64,000 nt of DNA from Actinobacillus indolicus (GTDB lineage: Bacteria; Pseudomonadota; Gammaproteobacteria; Enterobacterales; Pasteurellaceae): contig NZ_CABFKH010000002.1 of NCBI RefSeq assembly GCF_901764975.1, positions 1-64,000 of the forward strand. Reading direction: 5' to 3'. Position 1 is the first letter of the stretch, and each line of letters opens with the position of its first letter. The position numbers were made by a program, and so were the translations under genes. This document shows positions 9,096 to 17,448 of the stretch, in pieces. The notes below the pieces were generated by a model, which worked only from the letters and a program-made list of their open reading frames with translations, did not search any database and had not been told where the DNA came from.

Positions 9096-10445
9096 ATGTC
9101 ATTGACTACAAAAGAAGAGCTTCAATATCAAGAAAAAAACTTAAGAGATGCCGTGGCAATGGCATTAGAATTCGCACAAAAAGCAGGCGCAACGGCAGAA
9201 GTGGGGGTGACAAAAGTCGCAGGGCTTTCCGTTTCAACGCGTTTAGAGCAGACAGAAAATATTGAATTTAACAATGATGGCTCATTGGGTATTTCGGTTT
9301 ATGTGGGCAAACGTAAAGGCAATGCTTCGACATCTGATTTACAGCCAAAATCGATTCAACAAGCGGTCGAATCAGCCTTAGCGATTGCAAAATATACATC
9401 GGAAGATGATTGCGCAGGGTTAGCAGATAAAGAACTGATGGCATTTGATGCCCCTGATTTAGATTTATATCATCAAGCTGAGATTAATGTCGATCAAGCC
9501 GTAGAACTTGCGATTGAAGCAGAACATCATGCGCTACATAGTGATGAACGCATTGTAAATAGTGATGGTGCAACCTTTAATTCACATAGTGGTATTCGTG
9601 TTTATGGGAATACACATGGATTGCTACAAAGCTATTTATCAAGCCGTTATTCCCTTTCTTGTAGTGTGATTTCTGCCTATGAAGATCAGCTAGAACGAGA
9701 CTATGAATACACCATTTCTCGCCAATTTGAACAGTTAGCTTCGCCTGAATGGGTTGGTTGTCAAGCAGCGATAAAAGCGGTTGATCGTTTAAACCCACAA
9801 AAATTATCCACCTGTGAAGTGCCTGTTATTTTTTACAATGACATTGCAACAGGGCTCATCGGGCATCTTGCAGGGGCGATTAGTGGCGGTGCTTTATATC
9901 GTAAAGCGAGTTTTTTACAAGATAAATTAGGCGAGCAAATTTTACCTGAATGGTTTGAGTTAGAAGAAAAACCACATCTTCTACGCCAGCTTGCTTCATC
10001 ACCGTTTGATAGTGAAGGTGTTTATACCCGAGATCAGCAAATTATTAAAAATGGTGTGTTACAAACTTATTTACTAACGACATACAGCGCTAAAAAGTTG
10101 GGAATGAAAAGCACAGGGCATGCAGGGGGAATCCATAACTGGCTGGTTAAGCCTAATCGAATTGGTGGATTAGATAGTTTGTTAAAAGAGATGGGAACTG
10201 GGCTATTAGTGACAGAGATGCTTGGCAGTGCTATCAATGGGGTAACAGGGGAATATTCCCGTGGTGCAGCAGGGTTTTGGGTTGAGAATGGCGAAATTCA
10301 ATATCCTGTTGCAGAAATTACGATTGCAGGGAAACTACAAGATATGTTCAAAAACATGGTTGCCGTAGCGGATGACATTGAGCATCGCTCAAATATTCAA
10401 ACAGGTTCTATTTTGTTAGAGGGTTTAAAAATTTCAGGGGAATGA
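9096..10445 (+). CDS. pmbA: Metalloprotease subunit PmbA (TldE)
   Basis: PmbA/TldE forms a heterodimer with TldD that degrades unfolded peptides and matures microcin B17 and similar peptides. PmbA itself lacks the zinc motif carried by TldD. The 449 residues show the family features: the N-terminal ATAEVGVTKVAGLSVSTR block, STGHAGGIHNWLVKP and the C-terminal GVTGEYSRGAAGFWVENG segment. The start follows TAGGAAAA. tldD is not adjacent. Confidence 0.95.
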   Translation: MSLTTKEELQYQEKNLRDAVAMALEFAQKAGATAEVGVTKVAGLSVSTRLEQTENIEFNNDGSLGISVYVGKRKGNASTSDLQPKSIQQAVESALAIAKYTSEDDCAGLADKELMAFDAPDLDLYHQAEINVDQAVELAIEAEHHALHSDERIVNSDGATFNSHSGIRVYGNTHGLLQSYLSSRYSLSCSVISAYEDQLERDYEYTISRQFEQLASPEWVGCQAAIKAVDRLNPQKLSTCEVPVIFYNDIATGLIGHLAGAISGGALYRKASFLQDKLGEQILPEWFELEEKPHLLRQLASSPFDSEGVYTRDQQIIKNGVLQTYLLTTYSAKKLGMKSTGHAGGIHNWLVKPNRIGGLDSLLKEMGTGLLVTEMLGSAINGVTGEYSRGAAGFWVENGEIQYPVAEITIAGKLQDMFKNMVAVADDIEHRSNIQTGSILLEGLKISGE

Positions 10446-10545
10446 TCTGTTCTTAAATAGAATTGTAAATTTCGCTTTAAAATCAGTCAGTTTCTTATGG
10501 GGGAATTGTATTTGAACTTTTTCTGAGCAATTAGTAATTATTTTA

Positions 10546-10573
10546 TTGACTTTAAAATACATTTATTTACAAT
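10546..10573 (+). promoter_or_regulatory. Sigma-70 promoter of candidate small RNA
   Basis: TTGACT (10546-10551), a 16-base spacer, and TACAAT (10568-10573). This is one of the best promoter matches in an intergenic region of this window, and no open reading frame starts within the next 230 bases. Confidence 0.6.
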
Positions 10574-10579
10574 GTGATT

Positions 10580-10680
10580 GTTTTTGTTAAGATACCAGTC
10601 TCAGCAGAACAACAGTCGTTAACTAAGAAAATTTTATTCATTTTTTCCTTACGCCAAACAATTTTTGTTTGGCTTTTTTT
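10580..10680 (+). ncRNA. Candidate small RNA between pmbA and agaR
   Basis: A transcript of about 100 bases is predicted from the promoter at 10546-10573 to the terminator at 10653-10680. It contains no credible reading frame with a ribosome site. The 5' part has a short GTTAA/TTAAC pairing; the 3' part is U-rich single strand (ATTCATTTTTTCCTTACG) before the terminator hairpin, which is the layout of Hfq-dependent small RNAs. I do not recognise it as a known family. It could instead be a leader for agaR, but the hairpin would stop it more than 130 bases short of that gene. Confidence 0.5.
10653..10680 (+). terminator. Strong intrinsic terminator
   Basis: GCCAAACAA (10653-10661) and TTGTTTGGC (10665-10673) pair perfectly around TTT and are followed by seven T. 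Confidence 0.85.
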
Positions 10681-10705
10681 ATTTTTTGTGTAAATTAATG
10701 TGATC

Positions 10706-10785
10706 TTTGTCTCGTTTTCGAATGTTTACGATTGTTTTTGTTTTGAAGTTAAATAAACTTACCTTCGAAAGCAATCGTAGTTTGT
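10706..10785 (+). promoter_or_regulatory. Candidate AgaR operator and agaR promoter region
   Basis: The stretch before agaR holds a run of T-rich repeats (TCTCGTTTTCGAATGTTTACG, then TTTTTGTTTTGAAG) like the TTTCGTTT repeats bound by DeoR/AgaR-type repressors. It also holds an inverted pair, TTACGATTG and CAATCGTA, about 40 bases apart. Autorepression of agaR is known in E. coli; the assignment here is inference. Confidence 0.35.
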
Positions 10786-10812
10786 AGTGGTTGTTTTGAT
10801 GTAGGAGAGAAC

Positions 10813-11574
10813 ATGAAAAGCAGTGTAGAAAGACGAGCAGAGATTCTCGCTTTATTAAGAAAAACAGGAAGTCAAAAGGTTGAAAACTTATCTCAAGATT
10901 TTGGTGTGTCAACTGTGACTATTCGTTCTGATCTTAATCATTTAGAACAGCAAGGCTATATCACTAGATCTCATGGCTATGCGGTATTAAATACGAGATT
11001 AATTGCTGAACTTTCTATTTCTGATAAACGTAATAATTATCCCGAACTCAAACAACGAATTGGAAAACTTGCCGCATCGCTTTTAAAAGACGGTGATCGT
11101 ATCATTTTAGATTCAGGAACAACAACAAAAGCAATCGTAAGTTATTTGAATGAATTAAATTTGACAATACTGACAAATGGCTTGGATATTGCGATGGAAT
11201 TAGTGGGTTGCCCGAATGTAGAAGTGAGAATGACTGGTGGTGTTTTACGAAAAAATGCTATGTCTTTCTCTGGCATAATGGCGGATAACAATTTGCAGCA
11301 TTATCGCTTTGATAAAGTCTTTTTAGGCGTAGATGGGTTTGATTTACACAAGGGCATTACAACATTTAATGAGCAAGAAGCACAATTAAATCGATTAATG
11401 TGTAACGCAGCTGATCAAGTGATTGTCGTGGCAGATTCCAGTAAATTTGGTCAATACAGCAACTTTGTGATTGGCACAGTAAATCAAATTGATGTGTTAG
11501 TGACGGATAATAAATTGCCATTAAGTTATCAAGAGTATCTTGAGAACATAGGCGTTCAAGTCCTTATTGCGTAA
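10813..11574 (+). CDS. agaR: DeoR/GlpR-family repressor, AgaR type
   Basis: A 253-residue regulator. The N-terminal winged helix-turn-helix spans about residues 5-57, with VENLSQDFGVSTVTIRSDLN and the DeoR signature, and resembles AgaR of enterobacteria. The C-terminal sugar-phosphate sensor (DeoRC) domain has IILDSGTTTKAIVSYL, TNGLDIAMEL, GGVLRKNAMSF and FLGVDGFDLHKGITT. Such proteins release DNA when a phosphorylated sugar binds. It stands directly before the agaS operon in the same direction, 58 bases apart, and is the obvious local regulator. Ribosome site is AGGAGAG. Confidence 0.85.
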   Translation: MKSSVERRAEILALLRKTGSQKVENLSQDFGVSTVTIRSDLNHLEQQGYITRSHGYAVLNTRLIAELSISDKRNNYPELKQRIGKLAASLLKDGDRIILDSGTTTKAIVSYLNELNLTILTNGLDIAMELVGCPNVEVRMTGGVLRKNAMSFSGIMADNNLQHYRFDKVFLGVDGFDLHKGITTFNEQEAQLNRLMCNAADQVIVVADSSKFGQYSNFVIGTVNQIDVLVTDNKLPLSYQEYLENIGVQVLIA

Positions 11575-11597
11575 TCTTTTTCATATTCTTTCCTTGT

Positions 11598-11618
11598 AAA
11601 TAAATTCACTATTTATTT
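11598..11618 (+). promoter_or_regulatory. Palindrome in the agaR-agaS gap
   Basis: AAATAAAT and ATTTATTT flank TCACT, a perfect 8-base inverted repeat 15 bases before agaS. It may be a regulator site or part of an AT-rich promoter. AT-rich palindromes arise easily by chance, so support is weak. Confidence 0.25.
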
Positions 11619-11632
11619 GTGGGGGAAGTAAC

Positions 11633-12763
11633 ATGATCCTCAATATTGCTAATCAAACGTTAGAAAAAAATAATGCGTTTTGGACAGCAAAAGAAATCGC
11701 ACAACAGCCAGCTACTTGGCGTGAAACCTTTTCTATTGTGACCTCTTCTGATGTCATTTCATTTACGCAACCGCTTGTAGAACGAGCAAAAAAAGGTGAG
11801 CTTCGGATTATTTTCACAGGCGCAGGCACGTCTGCTTTTATTGGTGATGTCGTTGCTCCGATTCTCAGTGAAAAATTAGGTTGTGTTATTGAAGCTATTG
11901 CAAGTACAGATTTAGTATCGAGTCCTTATCAATATCTTTTTGCAGATAAACCGACTTTACTTATTTCATTTGGTCGTTCTGGTAATAGCCCTGAAAGTAT
12001 CGGTGCGGTGGAACGTGTCAATGACATTGTCAAAGAAGCCTATCATCTTGCGATCACCAACAATATCAACGGTGCATTATTTGCAAAATGTTCACAAAAT
12101 CCGACCGCTTACGCCTTTGCATTACCTGATTCAACCCACGATAAAGGCTTTGCAATGACATCCAGTGCAAGCAATATGATGCTTGCAGCCTTGTTATCCC
12201 TTGCTCCAGATGCCTTTAGTGAAGAATGGGTGGAAAGTTTTGTTACGGTGACAGAACAACTTTTAGAACAAGATCTGCTTGAAATCCAACGTCTAGCTCA
12301 TCTGCCATTAAAACGGATCGTCTATCTAGGCAGTGGACATTTCCAAGGGCTTGCCCGTGAAACCTCTTTAAAACTGCTTGAGCTGACTGCAGGTGAACGC
12401 CTTGGCTTCTTTGAGTCGTCAATGGGCTTCCGTCACGGTCCAAAATCTCTTGTTCAAGATGAAACCCTAATTTTTATCTTCTTATCTCAGCAACCTTATA
12501 CCGCAAAATATGACCGTGACCTGTATCGAGAGTTAGTCAGAGATAAAAAAGCCAGAGAAGTAGTGTTATTAGGTGATACAAGCGGTTCGATTCGAGCAGA
12601 AATTTGCAAATTAGATGATGCCGCACGGATTTTCCCATTCTTAGTAATCGGGCAACTCTATTCATTTTATAGCTCGCTCTATCTCGGCTACACCACGGAT
12701 AACCCTTGTCCGACAGGCGAAGTTAATCGTGTGGTGCAAGGTGTAACGATTTATCCATATTGA
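11633..12763 (+). CDS. agaS: AgaS, galactosamine-6-phosphate deaminase/isomerase (SIS domains)
   Basis: AgaS converts galactosamine 6-phosphate to tagatose 6-phosphate and ammonia in the amino-galactose pathway. The 376-residue protein has two SIS domains: the first with IIFTGAGTSAFIGDV and SFGRSGNSPESIGAVE, the second with RIVYLGSGHFQGLARETSLKLLEL and MGFRHGPKSLV. It follows agaR and begins the PTS operon; the ribosome site is GGGGGAAG. No deacetylase gene (nagA/agaA) lies in the operon, so acetylated sugars would need one encoded elsewhere. Confidence 0.92.
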   Translation: MILNIANQTLEKNNAFWTAKEIAQQPATWRETFSIVTSSDVISFTQPLVERAKKGELRIIFTGAGTSAFIGDVVAPILSEKLGCVIEAIASTDLVSSPYQYLFADKPTLLISFGRSGNSPESIGAVERVNDIVKEAYHLAITNNINGALFAKCSQNPTAYAFALPDSTHDKGFAMTSSASNMMLAALLSLAPDAFSEEWVESFVTVTEQLLEQDLLEIQRLAHLPLKRIVYLGSGHFQGLARETSLKLLELTAGERLGFFESSMGFRHGPKSLVQDETLIFIFLSQQPYTAKYDRDLYRELVRDKKAREVVLLGDTSGSIRAEICKLDDAARIFPFLVIGQLYSFYSSLYLGYTTDNPCPTGEVNRVVQGVTIYPY

Positions 12764-12779
12764 TATACAGGAGGAAAAG

Positions 12780-13253
12780 ATGGCAATTTTAAATGTACGC
12801 ATTGATGGACGTTTAATCCACGGTCAAGTGGCAAACTTATGGACGTCTTATCTCAATATCACTCGCATTATGGTCGTCGATGAAGTCGCGGCAAATAATG
12901 ACATTGATAAAGCAGGCTTACGCTTGGCTTGCCCTGCAGGGGTGAATTTAAGCGTGTTGCCTGTGGAAAAAGCAGCTGCCAACATTAACGAAGGGCGTTA
13001 TGACTCTCAACGTGTTTTGTTGGTGACAAGAACCCCACAAACGATTTTACAGCTTGTGGAGGCAGGCGTAAATCTGCCGGAAGTAAATGCAGGGAATATG
13101 CCTAAAACGGATCTAACACGTCCTATCAGAAAAACAGTACACGTGACTGAAGACGATGTGGAAGTGTTTAGAAAACTTTCTGAAAAAGGCGTGAAGCTCA
13201 CCGCTCAGTTAGTGCCTAATGAAGAAAAAGTCGATTTAATGAAACTTTTATAG
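12780..13253 (+). CDS. agaV: PTS EIIB, mannose family (N-acetylgalactosamine type)
   Basis: Cytoplasmic phosphocarrier of a mannose-family phosphotransferase. The 157 residues begin with ILNVRIDGRLIHGQVANLW; H14 in GRLIHGQV is the phosphorylated histidine. It receives the phosphate from EIIA (17052-17438) and passes it to the sugar held by the IIC/IID pair. It lies 16 bases after agaS with an AGGAGG ribosome site. The name follows the E. coli aga system; the gnb/gad systems of lactobacilli and streptococci are equally good matches. Confidence 0.92.
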   Translation: MAILNVRIDGRLIHGQVANLWTSYLNITRIMVVDEVAANNDIDKAGLRLACPAGVNLSVLPVEKAAANINEGRYDSQRVLLVTRTPQTILQLVEAGVNLPEVNAGNMPKTDLTRPIRKTVHVTEDDVEVFRKLSEKGVKLTAQLVPNEEKVDLMKLL

Positions 13254-13266
13254 AGGAGTAACGATT

Positions 13267-14142
13267 ATGATCGAATGGTGGCAAATACTTTTGATAACGC
13301 TCTATGCGTTCTATCAAATCCTAGATGAAATCACGATTGTATCTAGTGCTGGTTCACCTGTGTTTGCAGGCTTTATCACAGGTTTAATTATGGGCGATTT
13401 AACAACAGGATTGTTAATCGGCGGTTCAATGCAATTAACCATTTTAGGTGTAGGTACCTTCGGTGGTGCATCTCGTATTGATGCAAACTCAGGTACTGTT
13501 ATCGCAACAGCGTTCTCTGTTGCAGCCGGAATGGATCCACAATTAGCCTTAACAACCTTAGCTGTTCCAATCGCAGCGTTAATGGTTTATACCGATATTT
13601 TAGCGAGAATGTCTAACGTATTCTTCGCTCACCGTATCGATAAAAATATCCAAGACCACGCTTATAGTGCAATCACGGTAAACTATCTCTGCGGTGCAAT
13701 CGCTTGGGGTCTATCTCGTGCATTACCAATCTTCTTAGCGTTAGTGTTTGGTGGTCCATTTGTGGCAAGCCTAGCAGAAGCAATGCAAACAGGCTTCTTA
13801 AAAGTTATCGCAGATGGCTTAACCCTTGCAGGTGGCGTATTACCGGCGTTAGGTTTCGCAATCTTACTTCGTTACTTACCGACAAAACGTCACATTGCAT
13901 ACTTAATCCTTGCATTCTCACTCACAGCAATCTTCATTACTCTCTTCGGTAACATCAATGCTGTCGGTGCATCAACAGGTGTAAGCAACTCAATCAGCAG
14001 CGTACCAATGCTTGCAATGGCAGCAATCGGATTTGCATTCGCCTACATTGTTTACCAACGTAGCGTAGAAGGTGGCTCAGCCCCAGTTGCAAAACAAAAT
14101 ACCACTTCTGACAAAGGAGAAATTGAAGATGACGAACTCTAA
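13267..14142 (+). CDS. agaW: PTS EIIC, mannose family membrane channel
   Basis: A 291-residue membrane protein with about seven hydrophobic segments. The family signature sits at the N-terminus (FYQILDEITIVSS, GFITGLIMGDLTTGLLIGG, QLTILGVGTFGGASRIDANS). Together with EIID it forms the sugar translocation path. The hydrophilic tail after residue about 265 overlaps the start of the EIID gene by 14 bases, so the two are translationally coupled. Confidence 0.92.
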   Translation: MIEWWQILLITLYAFYQILDEITIVSSAGSPVFAGFITGLIMGDLTTGLLIGGSMQLTILGVGTFGGASRIDANSGTVIATAFSVAAGMDPQLALTTLAVPIAALMVYTDILARMSNVFFAHRIDKNIQDHAYSAITVNYLCGAIAWGLSRALPIFLALVFGGPFVASLAEAMQTGFLKVIADGLTLAGGVLPALGFAILLRYLPTKRHIAYLILAFSLTAIFITLFGNINAVGASTGVSNSISSVPMLAMAAIGFAFAYIVYQRSVEGGSAPVAKQNTTSDKGEIEDDEL

Positions 14143-14965
14143 TCAACAAGTCGGAAATCCAAAAGGCTACAAATTAACAGATGCGGACTTCCGCCAAATC
14201 AATATCCGTAACTTATTCTTCAACCAAGTTGGTTGGAACTACGAACGTATGCAAGGTTCAGGTTATCTATGGATTATGTTGCCACAGTTACGCAAAATGT
14301 ACGGCGACAACACACCTGAATTACAAAAAATGATGGTGATGCACAACCAATTCTTCAACACCAGCCCATTCTTTAACACCATTGTTAAAGGTATCGACTT
14401 GGCACTTGAAGAAAAACAAGGGGTAAAATCACTTGAAGCCGTTGCAGGTATCAAATCAGGTTTAATGGGACCGTTTGCCGCTATCGGTGATGCCCTATTC
14501 GGCTCACTCGTCCCGGCAATTATGGGGGCGATTGCTGCAACAATGGCAGTAAACGGCAACCCGCTTGGTGTCGGCTTATGGGTTGCGGTGGCGATTGCCA
14601 CAATGGTATTCCGTTGGGTACAACTCAAAATCGCTTATCGTGAAGGGGTAAACTTAGTGACCAACCTAAGTCACCGCTTGAATGCACTAACCAACGCTGC
14701 AACAGTGCTTGGGGTATTCGTTGTGGGAGTAATGTGTGCCACGATGGTGAATGTCAAAGTACCGTTTGTCGCCACTATCGGTGAGAAAGTCGTTTCCGCA
14801 CAAGCGAACTTAGACCTTATCTTACCAAGATTAGTCCCTGCGTTAGTCGTGTTCTTCATCTACTGGTTACTCGGTAGACCGAAAATGAACTCTAACAAAG
14901 CGATTATGATCATCATCGCACTCTGTATCTTGCTCTCTTGGGCTGGATTGTTGGCTAAGGGCTAA
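14129..14965 (+). CDS. agaE: PTS EIID, mannose family membrane subunit
   Basis: A 278-residue protein. It has the EIID signature near the N-terminus (NLFFNQVGWNYERMQG), the central FFNTSPFFNTIVKGI and GLMGPFAAIGDALFGSLVP motifs, and C-terminal membrane helices. An in-frame ATG 57 bases upstream (14072) exists, but the start at 14129 has the AAAGGAG site at the right distance and gives the family N-terminus MTNSNQQ, so I prefer it. It partners with the EIIC encoded just upstream. Confidence 0.92.
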   Translation: MTNSNQQVGNPKGYKLTDADFRQINIRNLFFNQVGWNYERMQGSGYLWIMLPQLRKMYGDNTPELQKMMVMHNQFFNTSPFFNTIVKGIDLALEEKQGVKSLEAVAGIKSGLMGPFAAIGDALFGSLVPAIMGAIAATMAVNGNPLGVGLWVAVAIATMVFRWVQLKIAYREGVNLVTNLSHRLNALTNAATVLGVFVVGVMCATMVNVKVPFVATIGEKVVSAQANLDLILPRLVPALVVFFIYWLLGRPKMNSNKAIMIIIALCILLSWAGLLAKG

Positions 14966-14974
14966 TAAAAATTC

Positions 14975-15038
14975 GTAGGGGTGGGGTTTATCCTCACCCG
15001 TTACTACTTATTCGGGCGGGGATAAACCCCGCCCCTAC
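14975..15038. repeat. Palindromic repeat element inside the sugar operon
   Basis: A 26-base left arm (14975-15000, starting GTAGGGGTGGGG) and a right arm (15013-15038, ending CCGCCCCTAC) pair with only three mismatches, enclosing 12 bases. It belongs to the same family as 1-54 and 59268-59350. It sits between the EIID gene and the GH35 gene, where a stable hairpin could lower downstream expression or protect upstream mRNA. Confidence 0.75.
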
Positions 15039-15073
15039 AATAGAAAGTGAATGGTTTGGTTACAAAAATGGAT

Positions 15074-15083
15074 ACAAGCGGTC
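15074..15083 (+). repeat. DNA uptake sequence
   Basis: ACAAGCGGTC followed by an A/T-rich tail with TTTTACAAA. Actinobacillus-type uptake signal, intergenic, before the GH35 gene. Confidence 0.8.
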
Positions 15084-15178
15084 AAATCCACCCCAAATTT
15101 TACAAATAACCAAGATGTAAAACCCAATCACTCTTTCCTAGATTTATTCGGTTTTATATCTTTTAAGCGAGGTGAACT

Positions 15179-16969
15179 ATGCCTTTCCAAATCGGCGAAA
15201 AGGATTTCCTACTCAACGGAAAACCGTTCAAAATCCTGTCAGGTGCAGTACATTATTTCCGTATCGTACCGGAATACTGGTACAAAACACTCTACAACCT
15301 AAAGGCGATGGGGTGTAACACGGTTGAAACCTATGTGCCGTGGAACTTACATCAGCCACAACCCGACCAATTTAATTTCAGCAAGCGGGCTGATTTAGTT
15401 AAATTTTTGCAAACAGCAAAGGATCTAGGGCTGTACGTTATCCTTCGCCCAACGCCCTATATTTGTGCGGAATGGGAGTTTGGCGGATTGCCTGCGTGGT
15501 TGCTCAATATCCCGAATATCCGCTTACGCCAAAACGATCCGCTGTTTATCGCTGAAATTGACCGCTATTTCCAAGAACTGCTTCCACGCATTGCCCCTTA
15601 TCAAATTACCCAAGGCGGTAATATCTTAATGATGCAGATTGAAAATGAATACGGTTCGTTCGGCAACGACAAAAACTACTTGCGAGCCATTCGGGCATTG
15701 ATGTTAATTCACGGGGTGAACGTACCGCTTTTCACATCAGATGGTGCGTGGCAGAACGCCTTAGAAGCTGGAGCGTTGATCGAAGATGATATTTTGCCGA
15801 CGGGTAACTTCGGCTCTCGTGCTAATGAAAATCTAGATGAGTTACAACGTTATATCGACAAGCACGGCAAATCTTACCCGTTGATGTGTATGGAATTTTG
15901 GGACGGCTGGTTTAACCGTTGGAAAGAGCCTGTGATCCGCCGTGATGCTCAAGATTTGGCGAATTGTACTAAAGAGCTACTCGAACGGGCGAGTATCAAT
16001 TTCTATATGTTCCAAGGCGGAACAAATTTTGGCTTTTGGAACGGCTGTTCCGCACGGTTAGATACCGATTTACCACAGGTGACCAGCTATGATTATGATG
16101 CCCCTGTTCACGAATGGGGCGAGCCGTCAGAGAAATTCTACCTGCTACAAAAAGTGTTAGGGCAGTATCCTGATGCCAGCCCGATTGTTGATCCGATTTT
16201 GCCAAATATCACAGCTTACCCACCGCTTGCTGTGCAAAATGAAGTGTCGCTGTTTGGTACTTTAGACACAATCAGCGAATGTTATGAAAGCCCGTTCACT
16301 CAAACAATGGAACAGCTAGGGCATTACTACGGCTACCTGCTTTATCGAGCCAAACCGACGGCATACAGCGGTGAGATCAAGCTGAGAATTTACCAAGGCA
16401 GAGATCGTATTCAAATTTTCAACGATAAACAAAAAGTCGCCACCCAGTACCAACACGAGATCGGCAATGAAGTGATGTTACAGACACCCAATGGTGAGTT
16501 CCAACTTGATCTGTTAGTGGAAAATATGGGGCGAGTGAATTACGGCGGTAAGTTGCTTGCACCGACACAACATAAGGGGATCGGGGCAGGAGCGGTGCTT
16601 GATCTGCATTTCCATACAGGGTGGCAACAGTATGCGATTGATTTTGACCGCTTGGAAGAGATTGATTTTGATGGCGAAAAAGATAGCAAAGCCCCGTCGT
16701 TCTATCAATTTAAGTTACACCTAGACCAAGAATCGCAAGATACCTTTATTGATACCCGTGCATTCGGCAAGGGGGTGATTGTGGTAAATGGTGAGAACTT
16801 AGGGCGTTACTGGAATGAAGGCCCGACTTGTTATCTCTATCTGCCGGCACCGTTACTGCATAAAGGTGAAAATGAGATTATCGTCTTTGAAACGGAAGGG
16901 GTGAAGATCGATAGCTTAACGTTTAGCGATAAGCCGATTTATAAAGAGTTGAATACGAAGAATTTATAA
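15179..16969 (+). CDS. GH35 beta-galactosidase, cytoplasmic (BgaC/GnbG-like)
   Basis: A 596-residue glycoside hydrolase family 35 enzyme. The family signature GGLPAWLLN and the LRPTPYICAEWEFGG stretch are near residues 90-110. The acid/base is E157 (IENEYGSF) and the nucleophile E239 (CMEFWDGWFNRW). Bacterial GH35 enzymes of this size include BgaC of Streptococcus pneumoniae, specific for Gal-beta-1,3-GlcNAc/GalNAc, and GnbG of Lactobacillus casei, which cuts the phosphorylated disaccharide. No signal peptide is seen, so it should act inside the cell on PTS-imported sugar. Ribosome site AGCGAGGTGA. Placement between PTS subunit genes supports a shared substrate. Confidence 0.88.
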   Translation: MPFQIGEKDFLLNGKPFKILSGAVHYFRIVPEYWYKTLYNLKAMGCNTVETYVPWNLHQPQPDQFNFSKRADLVKFLQTAKDLGLYVILRPTPYICAEWEFGGLPAWLLNIPNIRLRQNDPLFIAEIDRYFQELLPRIAPYQITQGGNILMMQIENEYGSFGNDKNYLRAIRALMLIHGVNVPLFTSDGAWQNALEAGALIEDDILPTGNFGSRANENLDELQRYIDKHGKSYPLMCMEFWDGWFNRWKEPVIRRDAQDLANCTKELLERASINFYMFQGGTNFGFWNGCSARLDTDLPQVTSYDYDAPVHEWGEPSEKFYLLQKVLGQYPDASPIVDPILPNITAYPPLAVQNEVSLFGTLDTISECYESPFTQTMEQLGHYYGYLLYRAKPTAYSGEIKLRIYQGRDRIQIFNDKQKVATQYQHEIGNEVMLQTPNGEFQLDLLVENMGRVNYGGKLLAPTQHKGIGAGAVLDLHFHTGWQQYAIDFDRLEEIDFDGEKDSKAPSFYQFKLHLDQESQDTFIDTRAFGKGVIVVNGENLGRYWNEGPTCYLYLPAPLLHKGENEIIVFETEGVKIDSLTFSDKPIYKELNTKNL

Positions 16970-16992
16970 GGACAACCCAAAAAATATCTTCA

Positions 16993-17019
16993 AACTTCCC
17001 CCTTTTTCAAAGGGGGGAG
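16993..17019 (+). other. Hairpin between GH35 and EIIA genes
   Basis: TTCCCCCTTT and AAAGGGGGGA pair around TTC. There is no T-run behind it (GTAAAAA follows), so it looks like an mRNA-stabilising or processing hairpin, or a small repeat, not a terminator. Confidence 0.5.
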
Positions 17020-17051
17020 TAAAAAATTCAAAACTACCAAAAGGAGCAACT

Positions 17052-17438
17052 ATGAGCTTAATTTTAATCAGTCACGGAGAGTTTGCGGAAGGCTTACTGG
17101 ATACTGCCGAAATGATTTTAGGCAAAATCGACAATGCTCAAACCGTCTGCTTATATCCACACGAAGGCAGTGAAGATTTCCAAGTGAAATTTGAACAAGC
17201 ACTGGCGAATGCAAGCGGTGAGATTGTGGTTTTTTGCGACATTATGGGCGGTACGCCGTGTAATGTGGCAATGCGTTACTTGCCAAAATTATCAGGACTA
17301 TATAGCGGAATGAATTTACCGATGGTGATTAGCTATGTGAGTGAAGAAGGCACGGACGGCTTGCTGGAAAATGCCAAAGAGCAAATTCACGATGTGGCTC
17401 AACAACTTAAAAACTTAGCGTTAGGCGATGATGAATAG
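17052..17438 (+). CDS. agaF: PTS EIIA, mannose family
   Basis: A 128-residue cytoplasmic EIIA. H8 in LILISHGEFAEGLL is the site phosphorylated by HPr; the VVFCDIMGGTPCNVAMRY motif is also typical. It completes the four-subunit PTS encoded from 12780. Ribosome site AAAAGGAG. Its stop lies 10 bases before the lacD start. Confidence 0.92.
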   Translation: MSLILISHGEFAEGLLDTAEMILGKIDNAQTVCLYPHEGSEDFQVKFEQALANASGEIVVFCDIMGGTPCNVAMRYLPKLSGLYSGMNLPMVISYVSEEGTDGLLENAKEQIHDVAQQLKNLALGDDE

Positions 17439-17448
17439 GAGTAGCAGT

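Noticed and set aside
12105..12120. Uptake-like CCGACCGCTTACG inside agaS as a sign of recent transfer into the species
   Set aside because: It is only a partial match, and uptake sequences occur in many core genes of this window, so it says nothing about origin.
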